64,000 nt of DNA. Origin: Limnohabitans sp. 15K. GTDB taxonomy: Bacteria; Pseudomonadota; Gammaproteobacteria; Burkholderiales; Burkholderiaceae_C. This document shows positions 39,607 to 49,979 of this stretch, in pieces; position 1 is the stretch's first letter; each line of letters opens with the position of its first letter. The notes beneath the pieces are model-generated. The model did not search any database and was not told the DNA's origin. It worked only from the letters and a program-made list of their open reading frames with translations. The stretch lies in assembly GCF_002778285.1 (NCBI RefSeq), contig NZ_NESM01000003.1, positions 186,001 to 250,000 of the forward strand, read 5' to 3'. The position numbers and the translations under genes are program-made.

Positions 39607-40347
39607 ATGATTCTGATCCCCGCCATTGACCTCAAAGACGGCCACTGCGTTCGCCTCAAGCAGGGCGATATGGACCAAGCCACGACCTTCGGTGAAGACC
39701 CCGCTGCCATGGCGCGCACCTGGCTCGAAAAAGGCGCACGCCGCTTGCACTTGGTGGATCTGAACGGCGCGTTCGCGGGCAAGCCGCAAAACTTCAACGC
39801 CATCAAGTCCATCCTCAAGGCCGTGGGCGACGACATCCCGGTGCAGTTGGGTGGCGGCATCCGCGACCTGGACACGATCGAAAAATACATCGACAGCGGC
39901 CTGCGCTACGTCATCATCGGCACCGCCGCCGTCAAGAACCCGGGCTTCTTGAAAGACGCCTGCACCGCTTTTGGCGGCCACATCATCGTGGGCCTGGACG
40001 CCAAAGACGGCAAAGTGGCCACCGACGGCTGGAGCAAGCTCACCGGCCACGAAGTGGTGGATTTGGCCAAGAAGTTCGAAGACTGGGGCGTTGAGTCCAT
40101 CATTTACACCGACATCGGCCGCGATGGCATGTTGAGCGGCATCAACATCGACGCCACCGTCAAACTGGCGCAGGCCTTGACGATTCCCGTGATCGCCTCG
40201 GGAGGCCTGTCCAACATGGCCGACATCGAGCAGTTGTGCGCCGTGGAAGACGAAGGCGTGGAAGGCGTGATCTGCGGCCGTGCCGTTTACTCGGGCGACC
40301 TCGATTTCGCGTTGGCGCAAAAGCGCGCCGACGAACTCAACGGCTGA
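39607..40347 (+). CDS. hisA: ProFAR isomerase (HisA)
   Basis: 246-aa TIM-barrel isomerase opening the ribose of ProFAR to PRFAR. Catalytic Asp in [14 protein letters not shown] (Asp8) and the phosphate-binding QLGGGIRD and IASGGLSN loops are clear. A 44-base gap separates it from hisH. Confidence 0.96.
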   Translation: MILIPAIDLKDGHCVRLKQGDMDQATTFGEDPAAMARTWLEKGARRLHLVDLNGAFAGKPQNFNAIKSILKAVGDDIPVQLGGGIRDLDTIEKYIDSGLRYVIIGTAAVKNPGFLKDACTAFGGHIIVGLDAKDGKVATDGWSKLTGHEVVDLAKKFEDWGVESIIYTDIGRDGMLSGINIDATVKLAQALTIPVIASGGLSNMADIEQLCAVEDEGVEGVICGRAVYSGDLDFALAQKRADELNG

Positions 40348-40356
40348 CCCTTTCAC

Positions 40357-41214
40357 ATGAGCGCTCGGGCCACTTGTCGCGACACCACGTTCGCAGGCCT
40401 GCCGGCTTGTGAGCTGTCGCTGCAATCAGGTGATCGCCTGCTGGTGGCCTTGCACGGCGCGCATGTGCTGTCTTGGGTATCGGGCGGGCAAGAGCGCCTG
40501 TACCTCAGCCCCCAAAGCGTGATGGACGGCCAAGCCGCCATCAGAGGCGGCGTGCCCGTGTGCTTTCCGCAGTTCAACCAACGCGGCCCCCTGGCCGACA
40601 GCTTGCCCAAACACGGCTTTGCCCGCAACGTGGCCTGGCAAGCCGATGCGGCTGAACTGAGCGATGACCATGCCCGCCTCACACTGCGCCTGAAAGACAA
40701 CGCCCAAACCCGCCAGTGGTGGCCGCAGGCTTTTGAAGCGCAGCTCCAAATCGATCTGAGCCCCGGTGAGCTGCAAATCACTTTGGGTGTGCACAACACC
40801 GATGCGCAGCCTTTGGCGTTTTCGGGCGCACTGCACACCTATTTGGCCGTGCCCGACGTGACGCAGGCCACGCTGCAGGGCCTGGGCGGCCAGCCCGAGT
40901 GGGATTCGCTCACCGACACCCATGCGCAAGCGGAAGACACCATCCGCTTTGCTGCCGAATTTGACCGCGTCTACGAAGCCGGGCCACAGCCCATGACGCT
41001 GAACCAGACCCTGCAGATCAGCCAGAGCCCCAGCTGGGCCAACACCGTGGTCTGGAACCCCGCACAAGACCTGTGCAAGCGCCTGACCGACATGCCCGAC
41101 GACGGCTGGCGACAAATGCTGTGCGTTGAAGCCGCGCAGGTCTACACGCCCATCACCTTGCCTGTAGGTGGGCGCTGGGCGGGCTGGCAGCGCCTGCAAG
41201 TGCTTAACCCCTGA
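40357..41214 (+). CDS. D-hexose-6-phosphate mutarotase (YeaD-like)
   Basis: 285-aa aldose-1-epimerase-fold protein. Visible hallmarks are the DRLLVALHGAHVLSW strand, GGVPVCFPQF with the conserved Pro-Phe, KHGFARN (catalytic His), the second His in GALHTYL, and VVWNPAQ near the C-terminus. It should interconvert hexose-6-phosphate anomers. It is inserted between hisA and hisF, 9 bases after hisA and 24 before hisF, and has no known role in histidine synthesis. Confidence 0.88.
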   Translation: MSARATCRDTTFAGLPACELSLQSGDRLLVALHGAHVLSWVSGGQERLYLSPQSVMDGQAAIRGGVPVCFPQFNQRGPLADSLPKHGFARNVAWQADAAELSDDHARLTLRLKDNAQTRQWWPQAFEAQLQIDLSPGELQITLGVHNTDAQPLAFSGALHTYLAVPDVTQATLQGLGGQPEWDSLTDTHAQAEDTIRFAAEFDRVYEAGPQPMTLNQTLQISQSPSWANTVVWNPAQDLCKRLTDMPDDGWRQMLCVEAAQVYTPITLPVGGRWAGWQRLQVLNP

Positions 41215-41238
41215 ACCTATTCAAGAAGAGAAGCCTCC

Positions 41239-42039
<801 letters not shown>

Positions 42040-42102
42040 CCAACTGGCTTTAAGCTCTACATCCTTTGGTATGAGAGAGCTTGTTATGTCACACCCAAAT
42101 TT

Positions 42103-42185
42103 TTTGGTGAAAAATCAATAATTGGCTCTATAAAATATTTTATAAATATTAATTATTTGGTATCTAATAAATTTATACTAGCTGC
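42103..42185. other. AT-rich tract downstream of hisF
   Basis: Within the 238-base gap after hisF, the 60 bases at 42121-42180 contain only 8 G/C, in sharp contrast to the GC-rich surroundings. A perfect 14-bp palindrome ATAAAATATTTTAT lies at 42130-42143. No gene is seen. It may hold the promoter of the next gene and marks the left side of the accessory insert. Confidence 0.6.
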
Positions 42186-42277
42186 TTAAAGAAGGACTCA
42201 ATCAAGCTCCTTTTGGCTTCTGGTTGCTGCGCTACATAGCTGAGCATCGACGGTTAGTTACATCGCAGAGAACTTCT

Positions 42278-42898
42278 ATGGACGCACCTAAGACCCTTAG
42301 CAGCGAATCCGAGCGCGCATCACGAACAGCTCTTTTATCGTGGCCCGAGTTGTATCCCTTGGTAGGCATTGTTTCGAGGATACGAATCGCGAAAGGACCA
42401 AGCTTCAAAGTCCCCGATTTTGACCCCCTCGATGGCGGTATCAAAGCGCAAGTCTTGTTCCTTCTGGAGGCTCCTGGTCCCAAAGCAGTCGCTAGCGGGT
42501 TCGTTTCGCGAAATAATCCAGATGAGACGGCTAAAAACTTTTACCTGCTCAACAACGAAGCAGGAATTGATCGTCGCCGCACAATTATTTGGAATGCTGT
42601 CCCTTGGTACATTGGATCAGGGACGAAGATCAGACCAGCTAAGCGCGACGACGTGCGCGAGGCTGATGAATGGCTAAAGTCCTTACTCGACACCCTACAA
42701 CAGCTTCGAATCGTTGTGTTCGTTGGCCAGAAGGCATTGCACGCGCAGAGAGTTGTGATGGGCTACCGTCCGGATATTGAAGTCATGACTATGCCTCACA
42801 CAAGTCCGATGTTTATCAATCGCGCCCCAGGGAACCGTGATCGTGCCCTTGCTGCCTTAAAAGAACTATCGGTTCGTATGGCTAATTGCGATGCCTAG
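42278..42898 (+). CDS. Uracil-DNA glycosylase superfamily protein, atypical
   Basis: 206 aa. The UDG fold is suggested by a motif-A-like strand VLFLLEAPGP (60-68), IIWNAVPW with Asn106, the strand IVVFVGQKALHA, and motif-B-like PHTSPMFINRAPG with His174. The usual catalytic acid after motif A is not obvious, so DNA glycosylase activity is uncertain. Base composition is lower in GC than the his genes on either side, and the gene has no his-related role, so it is probably acquired. ATG 42278 has an AGAG 8 bases upstream; an in-frame start at 42224 is less likely. Confidence 0.7.
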   Translation: MDAPKTLSSESERASRTALLSWPELYPLVGIVSRIRIAKGPSFKVPDFDPLDGGIKAQVLFLLEAPGPKAVASGFVSRNNPDETAKNFYLLNNEAGIDRRRTIIWNAVPWYIGSGTKIRPAKRDDVREADEWLKSLLDTLQQLRIVVFVGQKALHAQRVVMGYRPDIEVMTMPHTSPMFINRAPGNRDRALAALKELSVRMANCDA

Positions 42899-42933
42899 GC
42901 TCACTTCCAAAGCCAAACCTCAGTCACAGCCAT

Positions 42934-43218
42934 TCACCGCTTCAACCCCGCATAGAAATTTTCATGCGGTCCGATTGCCAACAGCATGGCTTCAATGGGG
43001 GCTGTTTTGTGCGGTTGCAGTTCATAGGCCAGCAGGGTTTCTTGGCCGTTCAATTTGAACTTGTAGACGAACACACCCGCGAGGTCGCCTTTCTTTTCTT
43101 CGCCCAGCTGCGGATTTTGAAGAATGGCCTTGATGGCTTCATCCAGTGTTTTTTTGTCGCGGGCGTGCAGTTTTTTGGCCACCCGGTTGAACGATGGCGA
43201 TGCGCTGACTTGCAGCAT
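42934..43218 (-). CDS. RelE/ParE family toxin
   Basis: 94-aa basic protein, beginning MLQVSASPSFNRVAKKL, with the RelE/ParE helix-strand pattern (KKTLDEAIKAIL, GVFVYKF, then TLLAYEL) and a final IGPHENFYAGLKR typical of these toxins. RelE relatives cut mRNA on the ribosome and ParE relatives poison gyrase; which applies here cannot be told. It starts within the antitoxin stop (TGATG), the usual antitoxin-first order. Convergent with the UDG-like gene. Confidence 0.85.
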   Translation of the reverse strand: MLQVSASPSFNRVAKKLHARDKKTLDEAIKAILQNPQLGEEKKGDLAGVFVYKFKLNGQETLLAYELQPHKTAPIEAMLLAIGPHENFYAGLKR

Positions 43219-43436
43219 CAGCCAAACTCATAAGGCGCAGCCAGTCCGGCTTTCACTTCTTCACGCGAGAGCATGGTGTCTTGTATCAGCCGCAAAGGCA
43301 TGTCCGGGTTGTCGATCACGGCTTTGCCGATGCGTGCCCAGTACTCGATTTGCCGTGGCACAGAGCGGTGCTCTGCGGCGGCGTAGGGTTTGGCGTCTTC
43401 GACCAACTCGTCCGACAGTTTCATTGCAACAGCCAT
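43218..43436 (-). CDS. ParD-like antitoxin
   Basis: 72 aa, beginning MAVAMKLSDELVEDAKPYA, then HRSVPRQIEYWARIGKAVIDNPD. The N-terminal part looks like a ribbon-helix-helix DNA-binding fold and the tail like a toxin-wrapping segment. AAGGAG lies 7 bases before ATG 43436, which decides the start over an upstream ATG at 43496. It likely represses its own promoter through the 17-bp repeats upstream. Confidence 0.82.
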   Translation of the reverse strand: MAVAMKLSDELVEDAKPYAAAEHRSVPRQIEYWARIGKAVIDNPDMPLRLIQDTMLSREEVKAGLAAPYEFG

Positions 43437-43453
43437 GGGGTATCTCCTTGATG

Positions 43454-43490
43454 GGTTGTATTTTGTAACCAATGGGTGTTTTGTGCAACC
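43454..43490. repeat. Two 17-bp near-identical palindromic repeats (TA operator candidate)
   Basis: GGTTGTATTTTGTAACC (43454-43470) and GGGTGTTTTGTGCAACC (43474-43490) agree at 13 of 17 positions and start exactly 20 bases apart, about two helical turns. Each has GG-T/CC ends that are partly self-complementary. They cover the predicted -10 and -35 of the TA promoter. Confidence 0.55.
43460..43488 (-). promoter_or_regulatory. Predicted promoter of the toxin-antitoxin operon
   Basis: On the minus strand TTGCAC (43488-43483) and CAAAAT (43465-43460) are 17 bases apart. The -10 lies within one 17-bp repeat and the -35 within the other, which is what an autoregulated TA promoter would look like. 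Confidence 0.5.
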
Positions 43491-43576
43491 CGGCAAGTCT
43501 TTGATGCAGCTTGATTCACGGTGCTACAGGGTGCGAATCCAGCCCTGACACCCCAATGTCTTAAGATCACCCCCCT

Positions 43577-43966
43577 ATGAACTGGCTCGACAAAATCAAA
43601 TGGGACGACAAAGGCCTGGTGCCGGTCATTGCCCAAGAAAAAGACACTGGCGACGTGCTGATGTTCGCGTGGATGAACCGCGAGGCCTTGCAAAAGACGG
43701 CAGAGCTGAAAAGGGCGGTGTATTTCAGCCGTTCACGCAACAAGCTGTGGTTCAAGGGTGAGGAGTCCGGCCATGTGCAGACGGTGCACGACATCCGCAT
43801 CGACTGCGACAACGATGTGGTGCTGCTCAAAATCACCCAACTGGGCCATGAGCCGGGCATTGCCTGCCACACGGGCCGCCACAGCTGCTTTTTCCAGAGC
43901 CTGCAAGCCGATGAGTGGCAGGCGACCGATCCGGTCCTGAAGGACCCTGAAACCATTTACAAGTGA
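43577..43966 (+). CDS. hisI: Phosphoribosyl-AMP cyclohydrolase
   Basis: 129-aa Zn enzyme opening the adenine ring of PR-AMP, third step of histidine synthesis. Metal ligands are seen in [12 protein letters not shown] and in [10 protein letters not shown]. It lies 1.5 kb from hisF because of the accessory insert, so it may need its own promoter (a TAAGAT lies shortly upstream). GTGA overlap with hisE. Confidence 0.95.
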   Translation: MNWLDKIKWDDKGLVPVIAQEKDTGDVLMFAWMNREALQKTAELKRAVYFSRSRNKLWFKGEESGHVQTVHDIRIDCDNDVVLLKITQLGHEPGIACHTGRHSCFFQSLQADEWQATDPVLKDPETIYK

Positions 43967-44349
43967 GCGCCCCAAAGCCTATGACCAACCAGGACATCCT
44001 TGACCGCCTTGCGGCCGTGGTCGAAAGCCGCAAACCCGCCAATGGTGGTGACCCCGAAAAAAGCTATGTGGCCCGCCTGCTGCACAAAGGGCCCGACGCC
44101 TTTTTGAAAAAGATCGGCGAAGAAGCCACCGAAACCGTGATGGCCGCCAAAGACGTTGACCATGGCGGTGACAAAACCAAGCTGGTGGGCGAGGTGGCCG
44201 ACCTGTGGTTTCACAGCATGATCGCGCTGGCGCACTATGGTTTGACGCCTGCTGACGTGGTCAACGAGCTGGCCCGCCGTGAAGGCCTGAGCGGCCTCGA
44301 AGAAAAAGCCATGCGCAAAGTGAAAGAGCGCGAGCGCTTGGGCGATTAA
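43963..44349 (+). CDS. hisE: Phosphoribosyl-ATP pyrophosphatase
   Basis: 128-aa MazG-like helical enzyme, second step of histidine synthesis. Motifs: [24 protein letters not shown] with the metal-binding Glu pair, and [16 protein letters not shown] 43963 overlaps the hisI stop and is chosen; ATG 43981 is the alternative. hisI and hisE are separate genes here, not fused. Confidence 0.94.
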   Translation: MSAPKPMTNQDILDRLAAVVESRKPANGGDPEKSYVARLLHKGPDAFLKKIGEEATETVMAAKDVDHGGDKTKLVGEVADLWFHSMIALAHYGLTPADVVNELARREGLSGLEEKAMRKVKERERLGD

Positions 44350-44352
44350 GCC

Positions 44353-44715
44353 ATGAACGACCAACCCATCGACGACAGCACCCACACCATCAGCTGGGTC
44401 AGCTACATCCTGCACCTGATCGTGGCGGTGAGCGCCGTGATTCCCGGGGCGCAGATGGGCCCGGCTTTGTTGGTCGTTGCGCTCATCATCGATTTGGTCA
44501 AGAAGGGTGATGCCGCCGATTGGGAGTCCACCCATTTCAGCTACCGCATCCGCACCGTGATCTGGGTGGCGTTGCTTTACTTGCTGACTTTGCCCTTGTG
44601 GTTGTTCTTTTTCTTCCCGGGCTGGCTGGCTTGGGTCGCCATTTCCATCTGGTTTTTGTACCGCATCGTGTTGGGCATGGTGCGCCTTAACGAGAAGCGG
44701 CCAATGGCCGACTGA
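44353..44715 (+). CDS. DUF4870 family membrane protein
   Basis: 120 aa with about three hydrophobic segments (WVSYILHLIVAVSAVIPG, VIWVALLYLLTL and WVAISIWFLYRIVLGMVRL) and a soluble loop DWESTHFSYRIRT between them. This matches small Tic20/DUF4870-type proteins of unknown function. It sits three bases after hisE and 28 before the HIT gene, so it is part of the operon. Confidence 0.85.
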   Translation: MNDQPIDDSTHTISWVSYILHLIVAVSAVIPGAQMGPALLVVALIIDLVKKGDAADWESTHFSYRIRTVIWVALLYLLTLPLWLFFFFPGWLAWVAISIWFLYRIVLGMVRLNEKRPMAD

Positions 44716-44743
44716 ATCTTTTACTTGAGAGGCCGAATAAGCC

Positions 44744-45100
44744 ATGACCGACACCAACTGTATTTTTTGCAAAATCATCGCGGGCCAAATTCCTTCGCGC
44801 AAAGTGCACGAAGACGAGCATGTGTTCGCCTTCCATGACATCGCGCCTTGGGCACCCATTCATTTTCTGATCATCCCCAAGTTGCACATCCCGTCGATGG
44901 CCCACCTGGCTCCCGAGCATGCAGGTCTGATGGGCCACATGATGACTTTGGCCCCCAAGCTGGCCTTGCAGGAAGGTTGCAACCCTTACCCGGAGGGTGG
45001 CTTCCGAATCGTGGTCAACAACGGGGCCGAGGGTGGTCAAGAAGTTCACCACCTGCACATGCATGTCATGGGTGGTCCTCGGCCATGGTTGCGCGGCTGA
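44744..45100 (+). CDS. hinT: HIT-family nucleotide-binding protein (HinT)
   Basis: 118-aa histidine-triad hydrolase acting on purine nucleoside phosphoramidates. N-terminal CIFCKIIAGQIPS with a possible zinc pair, FHDIAPWAPIHFLIIPK, and the triad HHLHMHVMGG near the C-terminus. The position between hisE and tatA is conserved in Betaproteobacteria. Confidence 0.94.
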   Translation: MTDTNCIFCKIIAGQIPSRKVHEDEHVFAFHDIAPWAPIHFLIIPKLHIPSMAHLAPEHAGLMGHMMTLAPKLALQEGCNPYPEGGFRIVVNNGAEGGQEVHHLHMHVMGGPRPWLRG

Positions 45101-45196
45101 AATTCGCGAGTGTCATCAATTCCTTGTTTAATCAAGGCAGATCTTTCTGCGAGGGCTTCAGCCCTTAGAATTCACCAACTAGCTTAGGAGATTTTC

Positions 45197-45442
45197 ATGG
45201 GTTCGTTTTCAATTTGGCATTGGCTGATCGTGCTGTTGATCGTGGTCATGGTGTTCGGCACCAAAAAGCTCAAAAACATGGGCTCTGACCTCGGTGGTGC
45301 TGTCAAAGGCTTCAAAGACGGCATGAAAGAAGGCGGCACTAAGGACGAGGCAGCAGCCCCTGTCGCTGGTCAAGTCACGTCTTCGACCACGGCTCAGGCC
45401 GAAAAGACCACCATCGACGTCGAAGCCAAGACCAAGTCTTGA
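45197..45442 (+). CDS. tatA: Sec-independent translocase subunit TatA
   Basis: 81 aa: a single N-terminal membrane helix ([20 protein letters not shown]) followed by the amphipathic helix starting [15 protein letters not shown] and a polar tail. TatA oligomers form the pore for folded proteins. TTAGGAG precedes the ATG. First gene of tatABC. MsrP (Tat signal) in this window, and possibly the Rieske protein, are likely clients. Confidence 0.95.
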   Translation: MGSFSIWHWLIVLLIVVMVFGTKKLKNMGSDLGGAVKGFKDGMKEGGTKDEAAAPVAGQVTSSTTAQAEKTTIDVEAKTKS

Positions 45443-45468
45443 TCGCTTGAACGACTGAACGCTGCACT

Positions 45469-45936
45469 GTGCTGGACTTAAGCTTTTCAAAAATGGCCCT
45501 CATTGGGGTGGTGGCGTTGATCGTCATCGGCCCAGAGAAGTTGCCCAAAGTCGCCCGCACGCTGGGCACCTTGTTGGGCAAAGCGCAGCGCTATGTCGCT
45601 GACGTCAAAGCCGAAGTCAACCGGTCCATGGACCTGGAAGAGCTCAAGAAAATGAAAGAGACTATGGAGACGGCGGCTCGCGATGTTGAGCAAACTGTCC
45701 AAACCACGGCTTCTGATTTCGAAAAAGACTGGGCCGACACCACGGCGGGACTGAACAGCGATTTGCCCGCCATCGAGCCACCACCACCTTATTACGTCCG
45801 CCCTGACAAAAATTGGCGTCTCAAGCGGGGTGCGATGCCGCAGTGGTACAAAGCGCGCTCAGGGGTGCGCACGAAAGCGCTTTCGGGTGCTGCACGCGTG
45901 GCCCGTTACCGTCCCAAGCTCCTCAATTCTCTGTGA
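45469..45936 (+). CDS. tatB: Sec-independent translocase subunit TatB
   Basis: 155 aa from GTG 45469, beginning [21 protein letters not shown], a membrane helix with the TatB-type Glu-Lys-Leu-Pro turn ([11 protein letters not shown]), a long amphipathic coiled-coil region ([16 protein letters not shown]) and a Pro-rich tail. TatB with TatC recognises twin-arginine signals. No ATG is available at the right place. Confidence 0.93.
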   Translation: MLDLSFSKMALIGVVALIVIGPEKLPKVARTLGTLLGKAQRYVADVKAEVNRSMDLEELKKMKETMETAARDVEQTVQTTASDFEKDWADTTAGLNSDLPAIEPPPPYYVRPDKNWRLKRGAMPQWYKARSGVRTKALSGAARVARYRPKLLNSL

Positions 45937-45978
45937 CGCTGGCGCACCTTGGGTGCGCAACGTCCAACCGACCCTGCC

Positions 45979-46767
45979 ATGTCCGATACCCCCTCTCAGC
46001 CCGACGACGAACTCAAAGGTTCTGAACAACCTTTTGTGGCGCACCTGATCGAGCTGCGCGACCGCCTGATTTGGGCCGTCGCCGCGGTGGCTTTGGCCGC
46101 TGCCGTTTTGGCCATTTTCCCTGGCCCTGGCAACTTGTACGACATTTTGGCGGCACCCCTGGTGGTGCATTTGCCCAAAGGGGCCACCTTGATCGCCACG
46201 TCGGTGATTTCGCCTTTTATGGTGCCGCTCAAGATTTTGCTGATGAGCGCTTTCCTCATCGCTTTGCCGGTGGTTTTGTACCAAGTCTGGGCCTTTATTG
46301 CACCTGGCCTTTACAGCCATGAGAAAAAACTGGTCATGCCTTTGGTGGTGTCCAGCACCTTGCTGTTTTTCATCGGGGTGGCGTTTTGCTATTTCTTTGT
46401 CTTCGGCCAAGTGTTCAGCTTTATCCAAAGCTTTGCGCCTAAGAGCATCACCGCTGCACCTGACATCGAAGCCTATTTGAGCTTTGTGCTGTCCATGTTC
46501 TTGGCCTTTGGCTTGGCCTTTGAAGTGCCCGTGGCCGTTGTGGTGCTGGCCCGCATGGGCGTGGTGACCGTGGAAAAGCTCAAAGAGTTCCGGGGTTACT
46601 TTGTGGTGTTGGCCTTTGTGATCGCCGCCGTGGTCACGCCACCCGACGTGGTCTCCCAGCTGGCGCTGGCCATTCCCATGTGCTTGCTTTACGAGTTGGG
46701 CATCTGGGCAGCGCAAGTATTCATCAAGCACACCCAAGCGCCGCAAGAACCCGACATTTCGACCTGA
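45979..46767 (+). CDS. tatC: Sec-independent translocase subunit TatC
   Basis: 262-aa six-helix membrane protein, the twin-arginine receptor. Family motifs: FVAHLIELRDRLIWAV at the N-terminus, ALPVVLYQVWAFIAPGLY, and the conserved Glu in FGLAFEVPV. ATG 45979 matches the family start; an upstream in-frame ATG at 45949 adds ten unsupported residues. A terminator follows. Confidence 0.95.
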   Translation: MSDTPSQPDDELKGSEQPFVAHLIELRDRLIWAVAAVALAAAVLAIFPGPGNLYDILAAPLVVHLPKGATLIATSVISPFMVPLKILLMSAFLIALPVVLYQVWAFIAPGLYSHEKKLVMPLVVSSTLLFFIGVAFCYFFVFGQVFSFIQSFAPKSITAAPDIEAYLSFVLSMFLAFGLAFEVPVAVVVLARMGVVTVEKLKEFRGYFVVLAFVIAAVVTPPDVVSQLALAIPMCLLYELGIWAAQVFIKHTQAPQEPDIST

Positions 46768-46817
46768 ACTCAGGCCTCTGAACTCCGGCTTGAACGCCTT
46801 CCGGCGTACCCAAAGAA

Positions 46818-46839
46818 AAGAGGCCTGAGGGCCTCTTTT
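46818..46839. terminator. Bidirectional terminator between tatC and the S1C protease gene
   Basis: AAGAGGCC (46818-46825), loop TGAG, GGCCTCTT (46830-46837) and a T-run; the A-run on the left serves the opposite strand. It separates the convergent tatC and protease genes. Confidence 0.8.
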
Positions 46840-46876
46840 GCATGGTGAGCCCGAAGGGGCGGCGTTGAAAATGACC

Positions 46877-48031
<1,155 letters not shown>

Positions 48032-48115
48032 GGCTTGGATTGTCCTTGATTCGTGCCCAACGGGTATTGAACGGCCTGCGCCACAATAGGCGGTCAAGAC
48101 AGAAAGCTTTAGCCA

Positions 48116-48868
48116 ATGACCTCCGCGAAAATTTTGGGCCAGGCCTTTGATGCTTTGCTCGAGCCAGAGAAGTTCCGCGATTACGGCCCCAACGGCCTGC
48201 AGGTGGAGGGCGACCGTGACATCCAATGGCTGGTGAGCGGTGTGACCGCCAGCCGTGCTTTGATCGAAGCGGCCATTTCGGCAAATGCCGATGCCATTGT
48301 GGTGCACCACGGCTTGTTTTGGCGCGGCCAGGATGGGCGCGTCACGGGCTGGATGCGTGAGCGGCTGCGTTTGTTGCTGGCCCACGGCATCCACTTGTTT
48401 GCCTACCACCTGCCGCTCGACGCCCACCCCGAACTGGGCAACAACGCCCAACTCGCGCGTGTGCTGGGCCTGCAAGCAGAAGGCCGTTTTGGTGAACAAA
48501 ATCTGGGGTTTTTGGGGACAGGGACCCAAACATGGACTGGACCGCAGGCCCTGGCTGACCATGTGGCCCACACCCTTGGCCGATCGGTGACATGTGTGGG
48601 TGACAGCGAACGCCCAGTGCAGCGCGTGGCCTGGTGCACGGGTGGGGCGCAAAGCTACTTTGAGGCAGCCATTGCACAAGGCGTGGACGCGTTCATCACG
48701 GGCGAAATATCAGAGCCGCAAGCGCATTTGGCCCGAGAAACCGGGGTGGCTTTTTTGGCTTGTGGCCACCATGCCACAGAGCGTTACGGTGCCCCGGCCT
48801 TGGCTGCACATGTGGCGCAAAACTTGGGTATTCAGCACCGCTTCATTGAGATCGACAACCCGGCCTGA
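48116..48868 (+). CDS. Nif3-like dinuclear metal center protein
   Basis: 250 aa of the NIF3/YbgI (GTP cyclohydrolase I type 2-like) family, hexameric with two metals per subunit. Visible: YGPNGLQVEG, AIVVHHGLFW with the metal histidines, HLPLDAHPELGNN, and the C-terminal ACGHHATERYG. Biochemical role is not settled. Divergent from the protease gene; pdxA follows. Confidence 0.92.
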   Translation: MTSAKILGQAFDALLEPEKFRDYGPNGLQVEGDRDIQWLVSGVTASRALIEAAISANADAIVVHHGLFWRGQDGRVTGWMRERLRLLLAHGIHLFAYHLPLDAHPELGNNAQLARVLGLQAEGRFGEQNLGFLGTGTQTWTGPQALADHVAHTLGRSVTCVGDSERPVQRVAWCTGGAQSYFEAAIAQGVDAFITGEISEPQAHLARETGVAFLACGHHATERYGAPALAAHVAQNLGIQHRFIEIDNPA

Positions 48869-48890
48869 ACCTCTTTTGAAACCTCTGCGA

Positions 48891-49967
48891 ATGACCTCCA
48901 ACGCTGCTTTGCTCCATCCCCTCATGACCCGTCCCATTGCCATCACGCCCGGTGATCCGTGCGGTATTGGCCCTGAAATCGTGGCGCGCGCTTGGTGTGA
49001 AGCCCCCGAGCTGACACAAGGCTGTTTTGTCGCGGGCGATGTGGGTCTGATGCGCCGAGCGATGGCCTTGGTGCCCACGGCGATCGCTTTTCCCGTTTGT
49101 GAAATTGAGACCCCTGCAGACGCTTTGCAAGTGCCGCCGCGTTGCTTGCCTGTGCTGCAGGTCGTGCCGCTTGCCCCTGTATTGCCTTGGGGGCAGGTCG
49201 ACGCCCGTGCTGGGCAATTGGCGGGGGAGGCGGTGCTGTGGGCCACCCGTGCGGCTCTGCGCGGCGATGTGGCGGCGGTGGTCACTGCGCCCTTGCACAA
49301 AGAGGCTTTGCATGCCGCAGGCGCGCCCTACAACCAATACCCCGGCCACACCGAATTGCTGCAGGCCGAGTCGGCACGGCACAAGGGCGTCCCTGTTGAA
49401 CAAATGCCTGTGCGCATGATGCTGGCCAATGACGAGTTGCGCACCGTGCTGGTGAGCATCCATGTGTCTTTGCTCCAAGCGCTGGAGGCCATTACACAGG
49501 AGCGCGTTTTGCAAACCCTGCGCATCACCGATGCAGCGTTGACGCCAGTGCTGGGCCGCAAACCACGCATGGCCGTGGCAGGCGTGAACCCCCATGCGGG
49601 CGAGGGCGGCTTGTTTGGTCGCGAAGAAGTCGACGTCTTGCAACCTTGTTTGGTGCGGGCCCTGCAAGAGGGATTGGATGTGCACGGCCCTTACGCGCCC
49701 GACACGGTGTTCATGCGTGCGCGACAACAAGCCGATGGCCGCCGAGAGTTTGATGTGGTGATTGCCATGTACCACGACCAAGGGCTGATTCCCGTCAAAT
49801 ACCTGGGGGTGGAGCAAGGGGTCAACGTGACCTTGGGGTTGCCATTGATTCGAACCAGTCCAGACCATGGCACCGCGATGGACATTGCGGGTCAAGGCGT
49901 GGCCAATGCCAGCAGCCTGATTCAGGCCATTCGCATGGCACGTCACATGGTCAGTGGCGCCCACTGA
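48891..49967 (+). CDS. pdxA: 4-hydroxythreonine-4-phosphate dehydrogenase
   Basis: Pyridoxal-phosphate synthesis enzyme (DXP-dependent route) using NAD and a divalent metal. 358 aa with AITPGDPCGIGPEI at the N-terminus, TAPLHKEAL, YPGHTELLQ, AVAGVNPHAGEGG and MYHDQGLIPVKYLG, which carry the metal ligands. ATG 48891 is used; ATG 48924 would give a start closer to the conserved region. Confidence 0.94.
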   Translation: MTSNAALLHPLMTRPIAITPGDPCGIGPEIVARAWCEAPELTQGCFVAGDVGLMRRAMALVPTAIAFPVCEIETPADALQVPPRCLPVLQVVPLAPVLPWGQVDARAGQLAGEAVLWATRAALRGDVAAVVTAPLHKEALHAAGAPYNQYPGHTELLQAESARHKGVPVEQMPVRMMLANDELRTVLVSIHVSLLQALEAITQERVLQTLRITDAALTPVLGRKPRMAVAGVNPHAGEGGLFGREEVDVLQPCLVRALQEGLDVHGPYAPDTVFMRARQQADGRREFDVVIAMYHDQGLIPVKYLGVEQGVNVTLGLPLIRTSPDHGTAMDIAGQGVANASSLIQAIRMARHMVSGAH

Positions 49968-49979
49968 CCTTGCAATGCC

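Noticed and set aside
43527..43553. tRNA-like fragment (GCGAATCC flanked by CAGGG and CCCTG) upstream of hisI
   Set aside because: It recalls a T-arm and could have been an attachment site for the accessory insert, but the loop is 11 bases, not 7, and no acceptor or anticodon arm is present.
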